In this document: one piece after another, positions 1-6,906 of the stretch
Numbering within the stretch: the stretch's first letter is position 1
Layout of the letters: every line of letters starts with the position of its first letter
Assembly: GCA_039934475.1 (NCBI GenBank)
Contig: JBDTMC010000297.1
Span: 1 to 9,712 of the forward strand
Direction of reading: 5' to 3'
DNA length: 9,712 nt
DNA from: JBDTMC01 sp039934475
Lineage (GTDB): Bacteria > Acidobacteriota > Terriglobia > Bryobacterales > Bryobacteraceae
Notes under the pieces: model-generated
Seen by the model: only the letters and a program-made list of their open reading frames with translations
What the model was told of the DNA's origin: nothing
Databases searched by the model: none
Made by a program: the position numbers and the translations under genes

Positions 1-86
1 GCACCAAAGTCCGCGAGACGTTATCCCGCTACTTGAAGTTCATGCCCAACAACGTGTCCGTCCAGAACGCTCTCGACGAGCAGTAA
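1..86 (+). CDS. C-terminal end of an unidentified protein (5' end outside window)
   Basis: The frame beginning at base 3 is open from the window edge to a TAA at 84-86 and gives 27 residues, ending in VQNALDEQ. Of its 27 codons, 23 end in G or C, as expected for a real gene in this GC-rich genome; the other two plus-strand frames do not show this. The piece is hydrophilic and probably helical (RETLSRYLKFMPNN), which would suit the last helix of a TPR-type or other helical protein, but it is too short to assign to a family. The gene starts before the window. It is followed by the 237-bp gap before the receptor gene, so co-transcription with that gene is not obvious. Confidence 0.6.
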   Translation, partial: TKVRETLSRYLKFMPNNVSVQNALDEQ

Positions 87-134
87 CAATTTCGCCAACT
101 GGCCTATTCAGGGCAGCCTCTATGCCTTTGCAAT

Positions 135-221
135 TGGTCAGACCATCCTGCCTCTCATTTTTTAATTAAGATTCTCTTAACATAGTTAACGTTTATCGAT
201 GTTGAAAACACTATAGTTAAC
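135..221. promoter_or_regulatory. AT-rich upstream region of the receptor gene with palindromes and a direct repeat
   Basis: This stretch is clearly more AT-rich than the coding DNA around it. It holds a palindrome TGGTC-A-GACCA (135-145), an inverted repeat TTAAC-ATA-GTTAA (177-189), and a direct repeat ATAGTTAAC at 182-190 and 213-221. The two direct-repeat copies start 31 bp apart, close to three helical turns. The second copy overlaps TATAGT (212-217), a five-of-six match to a sigma-70 -10 box, but no convincing -35 box lies at the right distance. If that -10 is used, the transcript would have a leader of about 100 nt. The region probably contains the promoter and operator of the receptor gene. 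The regulator is not identifiable from sequence. Confidence 0.4.
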
Positions 222-311
222 CAAGTCTTCTGATACGGATGATCCTGTGGTCTGATGCCTCTCCACCATTGACAACCATTTTCGACTCTGATAGATCTAC
301 ACGAGCTAAAC

Positions 312-319
312 AAGGAGGG
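312..319 (+). promoter_or_regulatory. Shine-Dalgarno that fixes a TTG start
   Basis: AAGGAGGG lies just upstream of TTG at 324; the GGAGG core is separated from the start codon by 5 nt. This near-perfect ribosome binding site, and a typical signal peptide that starts exactly at this codon, support TTG initiation although no ATG is available nearby. Confidence 0.85.
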
Positions 320-323
320 CCAT

Positions 324-3300
324 TTGAAAAACTGGCGCCCAAAACTGGGGATAGTTCTCGCCGTAACTCTCTCGTTCACGGCCTACGCACAAACTGACCG
401 CGGTACAATCCGCGGCTCCATCCAAGACACTAGCGGAGCTTCCATCGGCGCCGCTAACATCACCGCTATCAGCGTCGATACCGGATTCCGAAGTGCCACC
501 GTATCGACAGACTCGGGGACGTACAACCTCACCAGCCTGAGACCAGGCGTCTATGAGGTTACGGCCGAAAAGCCAGGATTCAAGAAGCTCGTGCGCTCCA
601 ATGTCCGTGTCGAAGTCGGCGGCACCGTTGCATTGGAGTTGGAACTGGCTATCGGTGACGTCACCGAAAGTGTCACCGTCGCTGACACTCCACCGCAATT
701 GAAAAGCGAATCAAGCAGCGTCTCCACCGCTGTGAACCCGAAGACGTTCGTCGATCTCCCCCTCAGCGCCAACGGAGCCAATCGCTCGGCGGAAAGTTTC
801 ATCTTCCTCGCGCCCGGCACCAGCGGCAACACCTTCGACGCCCACATCAACGGCAGCCAGACGCTTTCCAAGGAAATTCAGATTGACGGCCTTAGCGCCA
901 CAACGGCCGAAGTCGGTGGCGACCCGCGCGTCCTTACGCTCCCGCCGGAAGCGATCCAGGAATTCGCACTTGTCACCTCCAACTTCTCCGCCGAGTTCGG
1001 CAACACCGGCGGCGGTGTGGAGCAGTTCACCATTCGCTCCGGAACCAACAAGCTGCACGGCGTCGGCTATGAATTCCTGCGTAACGATAAACTCGACTCG
1101 CGCGGCTTCTACAACGCCAGCCGTTCCATCAACCGTCAGAATGAGTACGGTGGCAGCATCGGCGGCCCCATCTTCATTCCGAAGGTGTACAACGGCACCA
1201 ACAAGAGCTTCTTCTTCTTCAACATCAACTACTTCAAATATCGCTCCGGCCCCATCAATCAAGTTGCGTCGGTGCCTACCGCCGCGTTCCGGTCCGGCGA
1301 TCTCTCGCAGTTAGTGGATTCCAAAGGCCTCGTTCAGTTGTACGATCCCGCCTCCACCCGCCCCGACGGCAACGGCGGTTACACCCGCGACCCGTTCGTC
1401 GGGAATATCATCCCCTCCTCGCGCATCAGCCCCATCTCGCAGAAGATTCTCGGCTTGGTGCCCAACCCCGTTCTGGGTGGCATCCTCAACAACTACCCTG
1501 CCACCGGAAACAACCGTACCGACAATCGTAACTACACCATGAAGTTCGACCACATGTTCTCCAGCGCCCACCGTATCGGCGGAAGCTGGAACAACGGTCA
1601 CAACACCGACTCGGGTCCTTTTGCGCCACTTCCCCGTCCCGTCGCCAACAACCGCTACGGCGTCCTTGGACCGGGACAGGACACCGTTCGCGTTACCTAT
1701 GATTGGGTGGTCAGCCCAAGAGTGCTGAACCACTTCTCCGTGGGACTGACGCGCCAGCATCAGTTGCTGGCGGCGCCGGAACAGGGCCAGAACTGGGGTC
1801 AAACCCTCGGACTGGCCGGTGTCAACAATGGACCGTTCCCGGTGGTCTTCACGGATCCCTTCACCCCCTGGGGACAGAACCAGGACTACCTGCAAACCAT
1901 CTCCGCCACCTACCTCCTCTCCGATTCGTTGAGCTGGGTGAAGGGCAAACACAATCTCAAGTTCGGCGTCGACTTCCGCAAAATGCAGAACAATCTGTTG
2001 CAGGGAGCGTCCAGCGGCTCGTTTACCTTCAGCCGTAATGAAACAGCCTTCCCAACGAGCGCCTTGCGCGGTACCACGGGCAACGCCTTCGCCAGTTTCC
2101 TGCTCGGCGAAGTCGACAGCGGCAGCATGCTGATCAATGAAGTCACCCGCGGCATGCGGCTCACTTACCTCGCCGGTTACGTGCAGGACGACTACAAGGT
2201 GAGCAAGAACCTCACCCTCAACCTGGGCATGCGCTGGGACCTCTACACACCCATGCGCGAGGTCAACAACGTCTACTCCATCATGGATCCGAAGCTTCCC
2301 AATCCGGCCGCCGACGGGTATCCCGGAGCCCTCGTCTTCGCCGGAACCGGCGCTGGCAGGTCCGGCAAGGAACGCTTAACCGACGGCACGGCATGGACTA
2401 ACTTTGGCCCTCGCCTCGGCCTTGCCTACACCGTGAACAGGTTCCTCGTCATACGCAGCGCCTATGGCATCAGCTATTACCCCACGGGCGCCCAAGGTGG
2501 TGGGAACGCGAAACCTCCGGCTACCGGGTTCATCGCCACGCCCGCCTTCTTCTCCCAGGACCAGGGCCTCACATCCGGCTTCAACTGGAACAACGGCTTC
2601 CCGCAAAACTACACCCGCCCGCCGTTTATCGACTCCGGCTTTGGCGTCATTCCCGGCACGGCGCCCGGAACCAACACCTGGCTTGACAACGCCAAGCTAC
2701 CGCTCTACACGCAAGCCTTCAACTTCGGAACGCAGTGGCAGTTGAAGTCCAACTGGCTGCTTGATGTTGGCTGGGTGGGCCAGAAGTCAACCCGCCTCTC
2801 CACCGGCGTGTACAACGTCAACCAGGTCAATCCCATGTACCTCAAGTACGGCGACCTGTTGACCAAACCCATCGACGATCCCGCCGTTGTGGCGCAAGGC
2901 TTCCACCGCCCCTATCCGAGCTTCAAAGGCAGCCTCGCCCAATCGCTTCGTCCGTTCCCGCAATATGGCGGCGTCGGCACGGTGAACTCCGCCAACGTCG
3001 GCAACTCCGTCTACCACTCGCTGCAGGTGAAGCTGGAAAAGCAGTTCTCGAACGGCCTGTTCCTGCTGTCGTCCTACACGTGGGGCAAGTCGCTTACCGA
3101 TGCGTCTTCAGCCCTCTCCGGCTTCTTCTCCACCAGCGCCCGCGACCAGTACAACCGGCGCCTGGAGAAAGCGATCGCACAGTACGACATCCCGCACCGG
3201 CTGGTTGTCGCGATGAACTACGAACTCCCCATCGGCCCCGGCAAGAAGCTGAACGTGAAGGGCGTCGCCGGCAAGATCGTCGGCGGCTGGCAATTCAACA

Positions 3301-3743
3301 CTGTGGTTTCGTACCAATCCGGCGAACCGATCGGCGTTGGCATCAACAACACGCTGCCGCTCTTCAACAGCCGCAACCTCCCCGATGTTGTCTCTGGAGT
3401 CAGCCCTCTGCTATCCACCGACAACTTCGACCCCAACAAGAACCTCTATCTAAACATCGCAGCCTTCAAAGCCCCGACCGCCGGGACCTTCGGCAATGCG
3501 GCGTCGATTCTGCCCAACGTCCGAAACTTCCCCAGCTACAACGAAGACTTCGGCATCATGAAGCGAACCTACTTCAACGAAACCGTGAACCTGGAGTTTC
3601 GCTTTGAAATGTTCAACGCCTTCAACCGGGTCCGCTTCGGAGCCCCGGCCACCAACGTCAGCGATGCCTTCAATTTTGGGAGGGTAACTTCACAAGCCAA
3701 TGGCCCCCGTCTAGGCCAGTTCGGCATGAAGTTTAACTTCTGA
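324..3743 (+). CDS. TonB-dependent receptor with N-terminal carboxypeptidase-regulatory-like domain (Oar-like)
   Basis: This is a large outer-membrane beta-barrel receptor of 1139 residues. Residues 1-22 are a signal peptide (KL then a hydrophobic run, cleavage expected at AYA|Q). A CarboxypepD_reg/transthyretin-like beta-sandwich follows at about 27-108 (GTIRGSIQDTSGASI, then GTYNLTSLRPGVYEV). The plug domain spans about 135-245 and ends in the family-typical PPEAIQEF ... NFSAEFGNTGGG ... RSGTNKLHG. The rest is the barrel, with the characteristic NEYGGSIGGPIF segment near 273-284 and a C-terminal strand ending in GMKFNF, whose final Phe suits the BAM assembly signal. Acidobacteriota carry many paralogues of this family. 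They are thought to import or bind large polymers or sugars, but the substrate cannot be read from the sequence. No classical TonB box was seen, which is common in this group. The start is TTG with a strong Shine-Dalgarno. The gene stands alone, with its own AT-rich upstream region and a stem-loop after the stop. Codons are markedly C-ending, unlike the G-ending genes in the right half of the window. The family call is firm; the substrate is unknown. Confidence 0.95.
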   Translation: MKNWRPKLGIVLAVTLSFTAYAQTDRGTIRGSIQDTSGASIGAANITAISVDTGFRSATVSTDSGTYNLTSLRPGVYEVTAEKPGFKKLVRSNVRVEVGGTVALELELAIGDVTESVTVADTPPQLKSESSSVSTAVNPKTFVDLPLSANGANRSAESFIFLAPGTSGNTFDAHINGSQTLSKEIQIDGLSATTAEVGGDPRVLTLPPEAIQEFALVTSNFSAEFGNTGGGVEQFTIRSGTNKLHGVGYEFLRNDKLDSRGFYNASRSINRQNEYGGSIGGPIFIPKVYNGTNKSFFFFNINYFKYRSGPINQVASVPTAAFRSGDLSQLVDSKGLVQLYDPASTRPDGNGGYTRDPFVGNIIPSSRISPISQKILGLVPNPVLGGILNNYPATGNNRTDNRNYTMKFDHMFSSAHRIGGSWNNGHNTDSGPFAPLPRPVANNRYGVLGPGQDTVRVTYDWVVSPRVLNHFSVGLTRQHQLLAAPEQGQNWGQTLGLAGVNNGPFPVVFTDPFTPWGQNQDYLQTISATYLLSDSLSWVKGKHNLKFGVDFRKMQNNLLQGASSGSFTFSRNETAFPTSALRGTTGNAFASFLLGEVDSGSMLINEVTRGMRLTYLAGYVQDDYKVSKNLTLNLGMRWDLYTPMREVNNVYSIMDPKLPNPAADGYPGALVFAGTGAGRSGKERLTDGTAWTNFGPRLGLAYTVNRFLVIRSAYGISYYPTGAQGGGNAKPPATGFIATPAFFSQDQGLTSGFNWNNGFPQNYTRPPFIDSGFGVIPGTAPGTNTWLDNAKLPLYTQAFNFGTQWQLKSNWLLDVGWVGQKSTRLSTGVYNVNQVNPMYLKYGDLLTKPIDDPAVVAQGFHRPYPSFKGSLAQSLRPFPQYGGVGTVNSANVGNSVYHSLQVKLEKQFSNGLFLLSSYTWGKSLTDASSALSGFFSTSARDQYNRRLEKAIAQYDIPHRLVVAMNYELPIGPGKKLNVKGVAGKIVGGWQFNTVVSYQSGEPIGVGINNTLPLFNSRNLPDVVSGVSPLLSTDNFDPNKNLYLNIAAFKAPTAGTFGNAASILPNVRNFPSYNEDFGIMKRTYFNETVNLEFRFEMFNAFNRVRFGAPATNVSDAFNFGRVTSQANGPRLGQFGMKFNF

Positions 3744-3762
3744 CGACCTAACCAATCACACA

Positions 3763-3788
3763 GGGGCTCTTCCAACCGGGGGAGCCCT
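3763..3788 (+). terminator. Stem-loop terminator after the receptor gene
   Basis: About 20 bases after the receptor stop codon, GGGGCTC (3763-3769) pairs with GAGCCCT (3782-3788, one G-T wobble). The stem continues inward through TTCC/GGGG (two G-T wobbles) to an AACC tetraloop, about 11 pairs in all. The tail is pyrimidine-rich (CTGCTCGTCCC) but lacks a clean T-run, so termination may be only partly intrinsic. Its position at the end of a very long gene, before a separate unit, fits a terminator. Confidence 0.55.
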
Positions 3789-3877
3789 CTGCTCGTCCCA
3801 CTTCATTCGAACGCCTCCTCGAGACATCAAGCCCCACAGGCATTCGCCGATCTACACTTAAGCTCTGTACCATCGGC

Positions 3878-4729
3878 ATGAATCACAGAAAACTCGCCTC
3901 AGTACTGCGCCAAACCTTTTCCGCCTGGAGCGACCACGATGCCCCCCGGCTGGGTGCGGCCCTAGCCTTCTATACGATCCTATCGCTCGCGCCCTTGCTC
4001 ATTCTGATTGTTGCGATTGCGGCGTTCTTTTTCGGACATTCGAGGGCTGAGGACCAGATCATCGGCCAAGTCCAGGCGATGATCGGAGTGGTCGGCGCCA
4101 GCGCCGTCCGCGACGTGATCGAACGTGCCGCTCAAAAGCCGGCTTCCGGCACTCTAGCCTCAATCATTGGTGTGCTGACGTTAGTATTTGCAGCATCCGC
4201 CGTCTTCGGCGAACTACGGTCGGCCCTGAATACAATTTGGTATCTGAAGCCCGACACAAGCGGTAGCCTCTGGCCCACCATCAAGCGGCAGTTCTTTTCG
4301 TTCGGAATGGTCCTCGTCGTAGGCTTTCTGCTTCTTGTCTCCCTGGTCTTCAGCGCAGCCTTGGCCGTCCTCGGCGAGTTCTTTGGCGATATCCTTCCGT
4401 TTCCCGCATTCGCGTTGAGCGGAGTCAATTTTGTCGTATCGATTGCCGGCATCGCGTTTCTCTTCGTCCTGATCTTCAAGTACGTGCCCGAATCGAAGAT
4501 CCCCTGGAAAGGCCTTTGGTTGGGCGCGTTCGCAACGGCTTTCTTCTTTGTATTCGGAAAGTACCTGATCGGACTGTATCTCGGTAAGGCTGCGGTGGGC
4601 TCGGCCTACGGGGCGGCTGGATCGCTGGTTGTCATCATCGTTTGGGTCTATTACTCGGCAATGATCTTCCTTTTTGGAGCCGAGTTCACCGCCGCCCTCC
4701 AGCGCGCCGAAGAGGACCAAGGCACCTAA
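3878..4729 (+). CDS. YihY/virulence factor BrkB family inner-membrane protein
   Basis: The 283-residue product matches the usual length of the YihY/BrkB (UPF0761) family of polytopic inner-membrane proteins. Six hydrophobic segments are visible at about 27-52, 94-112, 140-166, 180-203, 212-236 and 246-270. Family landmarks are GAALAFYTILSLAPLL near the N-terminus, RSALNTIW (114-121), KYVPE (201-205), and the glycine-rich block GSAYGAAGSL followed by WVYYSAMIFLFGAEF (256-270). The tail is short and acidic. The biochemical role of the family is not settled. The old annotation as ribonuclease BN is wrong, since that activity belongs to another protein, and transport or envelope roles have been proposed. 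The ATG at 3878 has no clear Shine-Dalgarno. A -10-like TACACT at 3853-3858 would give a very short leader, so translation may be nearly leaderless. The gene is separated from the receptor by a terminator-like stem and is convergent with the small minus-strand gene, so it is probably monocistronic. Confidence 0.93.
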   Translation: MNHRKLASVLRQTFSAWSDHDAPRLGAALAFYTILSLAPLLILIVAIAAFFFGHSRAEDQIIGQVQAMIGVVGASAVRDVIERAAQKPASGTLASIIGVLTLVFAASAVFGELRSALNTIWYLKPDTSGSLWPTIKRQFFSFGMVLVVGFLLLVSLVFSAALAVLGEFFGDILPFPAFALSGVNFVVSIAGIAFLFVLIFKYVPESKIPWKGLWLGAFATAFFFVFGKYLIGLYLGKAAVGSAYGAAGSLVVIIVWVYYSAMIFLFGAEFTAALQRAEEDQGT

Positions 4730-4756
4730 AGGTACGGCCGCACGACATCCGCAATC

Positions 4757-4812
4757 CTAACCGCACCAAATAGACTCACGAGCAGGGAATACTTAACCGT
4801 GCGACTCACGAG
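4757..4812. repeat. Imperfect duplication at the 3' end of the small minus-strand gene
   Basis: GACTCACGAG occurs at 4773-4782 and again at 4803-4812. Each copy is preceded by a related block, TAACCGCAC (4758-4766) and TAACCGTGC (4794-4802), but the first copy has six extra bases (CAAATA) between the two parts. The second copy contains the stop codon and last codons of the minus-strand gene; the first lies just beyond that gene's stop. It looks like a decayed tandem duplication of the gene end, although chance cannot be excluded for so short a match. Confidence 0.45.
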
Positions 4813-5059
4813 TTCTCTTCAACTCCTCCATCGCTCCGGCGACCAACTCCTTGGCATCTACCAACCCCTTATTGATCAGTTGGATATCCATCGCGGGCTT
4901 CCCCGGCTGGCGCGCGCTCTGGCAGTACACGCCATGCTGTCCTACCAACACCAGCGCATCGGTCAGAATATCCATCGCCAGTGCCAAGCGCCCCCGGGGT
5001 ACCCCCATTTGAAACTCCAGCCGCTCCAGCTCATCATGCCGCTCATCGTAGACGTTCAT
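4793..5059 (-). CDS. Small protein of unknown function, 88 residues
   Basis: The protein starts MNVYDERHDELERLEFQMG and ends KRTRESHG. It is not recognised as a member of a named family. It is soluble-looking and mostly helical, with an acidic, charged N-terminal third, a hydrophobic middle (LALAMDILTDALVLVGQHG) and an amphipathic C-terminal helix (VDAKELVAGAMEEL). One cysteine is present and there is no signal peptide or membrane helix. The frame stays open upstream to 5293, but the internal ATG at 5059 is chosen because GGAG lies 5 nt before it. The 78 upstream residues are Arg/Pro/His-rich and of low complexity, unlike a folded protein. The gene is convergent with the YihY-family gene and divergent from the winged-helix regulator. 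A -10-like TATACT (complement of 5136-5141) could serve as promoter with a leader of about 70 nt. Confidence is moderate because the call rests on the ribosome site and protein-like composition alone. Confidence 0.6.
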   Translation of the reverse strand: MNVYDERHDELERLEFQMGVPRGRLALAMDILTDALVLVGQHGVYCQSARQPGKPAMDIQLINKGLVDAKELVAGAMEELKRTRESHG

Positions 5060-5064
5060 TTGAT

Positions 5065-5068
5065 CTCC
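5065..5068 (-). promoter_or_regulatory. Shine-Dalgarno that fixes the start of the small minus-strand gene
   Basis: Read on the minus strand, CTGGAGATCAA is followed directly by ATG; the GGAG core is 5 nt from the start at 5059. It favours this internal start over the much longer open frame reaching to 5293. Confidence 0.6.
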
Positions 5069-5296
5069 AGTGTATCCCGGGGTGCCCGTACCACGTCCAG
5101 GCCGTACGCTTGTCGAGGCGTGGTTGCAGCGGTGAAGTATAGGGTCGGTGCGAAATCGCTCGCGCATTGCCATGCGGCTCAAAGTACCACGGTAATGCAT
5201 CAGAACTATCGGGTTGAGAGCCGGTTCGTGCGGGCCCATCCTGGATGAGCAATGCGACGGGGGCGGCGACCTGCGGGGCGGGGCCATCCGCACGCC

Positions 5297-5302
5297 TATA
5301 AT
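5297..5302 (+). promoter_or_regulatory. Perfect -10 box immediately before the regulator gene
   Basis: TATAAT ends 11 bp before the ATG at 5314. No Shine-Dalgarno lies between them and there is no recognisable -35 box at 16-18 bp upstream. A start of transcription about 7 bp after the box would leave a leader of only about 5 nt, so the mRNA would be essentially leaderless. The rest of the 254-bp divergent gap (5060-5313) is GC-rich. The only other structure noted there is an inverted repeat ACCACG (5090-5095) / CGTGGT (5119-5124), which would fall in the leader of the minus-strand gene. Confidence 0.5.
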
Positions 5303-5313
5303 CGAAGTCTGAG

Positions 5314-6735
5314 ATGACGCCGAAGACTCCTCCGGAAGCTTACCGGTTTGGCCCGTTCCGGCTCAGTGCGCGTGATCGCATTTTGGAGCGGGATGGGGAG
5401 CGGATTCAGTTGACTCCGAAGGCGATTGATACGTTGTTCGTGTTGGTTGAGAATGCCCCCCAAGTGGTGACCAAAGAGGCGTTGATTCAGGCGGTGTGGC
5501 CGGATGTCAATGTCGTTGAATCCGGGTTGACGCGCAACATCTCCAGTGTTCGGAAAGCGCTGGAAGAGGGACAAGCCGAAGGTACCTACATCGAGACGAT
5601 CCCGCGAAGGGGATACCGTTTTATCGCGCCGGTAATCGCGGAACTGGCTGCGGAGGCGGCGGTACCCCTCATTCTTGAGTCTGCTGTCCGTTCCAGGCCA
5701 TGGACGGTGCGGATGGCGGTGGCCGCGGCTGTCCTCGTTCTGGCGGCGAGTGTCTGGATGGTGGCCCGGAGCGGGCGCGAGGCGGGGCGGACAAACGCGG
5801 AACCGTTAGTGCGGATCGGCGACCATCTCTTATATAAGCTGACACCGGATCAGACGGTTCGGGCGTTGGAGTATTTTGAGGCGGCGATTCTGGAGAACCC
5901 GCAGTCGGCGGCAGCACATGCGGGAGTTGCCATCACGCTTATGCATCTGTCGGGCTTCGGAGTGCGGCGAGCTGATGAGGTGCTGCCGCGCGCTGATGAG
6001 GCGGCGCAACGGGCGGTAAAGCTGGAGCCGCGATCAAGCACGGCGCACTACGCTCTGGGGATGGTGCATACCCAGAAGGACTGGAACTTTGCTAAAGCCG
6101 ACGCGGAATGCCGGCGGGCGCTGGAATTGGATCCCCGATCCGTGCAAACCCGGTTTGGTTATGCCCGTCTGAAGCTGGCGGTGGGTGATGTGGCGGCGGC
6201 GCGGCACCTCACAGAGGACGCGCTTCAATTGGACCCGGCGTCGCCGGCCCTCGGGGTGGAGTATTGCCGAGTGCTCTATATGGGGCGGGATTTCCAAAGA
6301 GCGGAAGGCGAGTGCTCCAAGGTGCTGGACCGGGAACCGGATTACGCGCTGGCGCACTACTATCGCGCGCTGAGTTTGGCTTACCTGGGCAAATATGACG
6401 ATGCCCAGAAGAGCCTGCAGCGGGTGAATCTCCGGCCGGGAATCCTATCAGCGGATTTTGCCTGGTTGCGCCTTCGGCAAGGGGAAAAGGAGCCGGCAGT
6501 TTCCCTCTTGGAAGAACGACGGGACTTGCTCCGCAGAGGCAAGGTAGATGCCAGCGCCAAGCTGCTTCTAGCGGTGTCCCTAGGAAACTCCGACGAGGCA
6601 TTCGAGGCGCTGGAAGCCGCCTACCGCAACCGCGCGCCGGAGATTTTGACGCTGCGGCTGGAGCCGCGGTTCGATCCGATTCGTGGGGATCAACGCTACA
6701 CAGCGTTACTCGATCGCGTTGGTGTACGACCCTGA
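5314..6735 (+). CDS. ToxR/CadC-like winged-helix regulator with one membrane helix and a periplasmic TPR domain
   Basis: The 473-residue protein has three parts. Residues 8-107 form an OmpR/PhoB-type winged-helix DNA-binding domain (Trans_reg_C): LTPKAIDTLFVLVENAPQVV, the helix ALIQAVWPDVNV, the probable recognition helix ESGLTRNISSVRKAL (69-83) and the wing YIETIPRRGYRF (92-103). One hydrophobic helix follows at about 133-151, preceded by basic residues, so the N-terminus should be cytoplasmic. Residues from about 176 to 371 are TPR repeats, with helix pairs ending in LEPRSS, LDPRSV, LDPASP and REPDYA. The C-terminal PRFDPIRGDQRYTALLDRVG is typical of acidobacterial winged-helix/TPR proteins. 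There is no receiver domain, so this is a one-component, membrane-anchored regulator in the style of ToxR or CadC, presumably with the TPRs outside sensing a protein or peptide. The upstream TATAAT suggests a nearly leaderless transcript. The prepilin/M23 operon lies 171 bp downstream behind a tandem repeat and is a candidate target. Confidence 0.92.
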   Translation: MTPKTPPEAYRFGPFRLSARDRILERDGERIQLTPKAIDTLFVLVENAPQVVTKEALIQAVWPDVNVVESGLTRNISSVRKALEEGQAEGTYIETIPRRGYRFIAPVIAELAAEAAVPLILESAVRSRPWTVRMAVAAAVLVLAASVWMVARSGREAGRTNAEPLVRIGDHLLYKLTPDQTVRALEYFEAAILENPQSAAAHAGVAITLMHLSGFGVRRADEVLPRADEAAQRAVKLEPRSSTAHYALGMVHTQKDWNFAKADAECRRALELDPRSVQTRFGYARLKLAVGDVAAARHLTEDALQLDPASPALGVEYCRVLYMGRDFQRAEGECSKVLDREPDYALAHYYRALSLAYLGKYDDAQKSLQRVNLRPGILSADFAWLRLRQGEKEPAVSLLEERRDLLRRGKVDASAKLLLAVSLGNSDEAFEALEAAYRNRAPEILTLRLEPRFDPIRGDQRYTALLDRVGVRP

Positions 6736-6772
6736 GCTGCTCCCCTTTCCTTCTTTTCAATCATTTAAGCCA

Positions 6773-6791
6773 TGTAGGAACACTGTAGGAA
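6773..6791 (+). promoter_or_regulatory. Tandem direct repeat, candidate operator of the prepilin/M23 operon
   Basis: TGTAGGAA occurs at 6773-6780 and 6784-6791, so the copies start exactly 11 bp apart. A third, poorer TGT follows at 6795-6797 in the same phase. OmpR/PhoB-family winged-helix proteins typically bind head-to-tail direct repeats with 11-bp periodicity, as in the pho box. The gene just upstream encodes such a domain and the operon downstream begins at 6907. The link between them is inference. No good sigma-70 promoter was identified next to the repeat; a TTGAAT at 6806-6811 has no matching -10 box. Confidence 0.4.
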
Positions 6792-6858
6792 ATCTGTCAC
6801 TCGTTTTGAATGCCCTGCCGTGGTCGAAATGTCACCACAATGCCGAGGGACATTTTGC

Positions 6859-6882
6859 GCGGGCCTCCTGGGTGTGGCCCGC
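6859..6882 (+). other. GC-rich hairpin in the leader of the prepilin-like gene
   Basis: GCGGGCC (6859-6865) and GGCCCGC (6876-6882) form a perfect 7-bp stem with a 10-nt loop (TCCTGGGTGT). TTT/AAA pairs flank it beyond a 2x2 internal loop. No T-run follows, so it is not a standard terminator. It ends 11 nt before the Shine-Dalgarno, which stays single-stranded. Plausible roles are mRNA stabilisation or attenuation, or a protein-binding palindrome in DNA. Confidence 0.5.
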
Positions 6883-6893
6883 CGAAATCACTC

Positions 6894-6899
6894 AGAGGA
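6894..6899 (+). promoter_or_regulatory. Shine-Dalgarno that fixes the start of the prepilin-like gene
   Basis: AGAGGA lies 7 nt before ATG at 6907. The frame is open upstream to a GTG at 6820, but that extension would translate the hairpin region and lacks a ribosome site, and the prepilin leader has a normal length only when counted from 6907. Confidence 0.8.
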
Positions 6900-6906
6900 C
6901 AAAACG

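Noticed and set aside
1..86. Naming the partial gene as a TPR protein
   Set aside because: The 27 visible residues are compatible with a TPR end but contain no decisive signature.
99..163. Possible terminator of the partial first gene
   Set aside because: A 7-bp imperfect stem (99-116) has no T-run directly after it, and the six-T run at 158-163 has no stem directly before it.
711..1952. Two long minus-strand frames (711-1262 and 1311-1952)
   Set aside because: Both lie within the receptor gene, which has unmistakable domain order; long antisense frames are expected in GC-rich coding DNA.
4799..5248. Plus-strand open frame of 149 codons
   Set aside because: It overlaps the better supported minus-strand gene, lacks a ribosome site, and its product reads as non-native (Gln/His/Arg-rich without domain features).
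5060..5293. Upstream extension of the small minus-strand protein to an ATG at 5293
   Set aside because: The extra 78 residues are Arg/Pro/His-rich and of low complexity, no ribosome site precedes that ATG, and the internal ATG at 5059 has a good one.
6820..6906. GTG start 29 codons upstream of the prepilin-like gene
   Set aside because: It would place the hairpin inside the coding region and give an overlong leader; ATG 6907 has the Shine-Dalgarno and a normal prepilin leader length.
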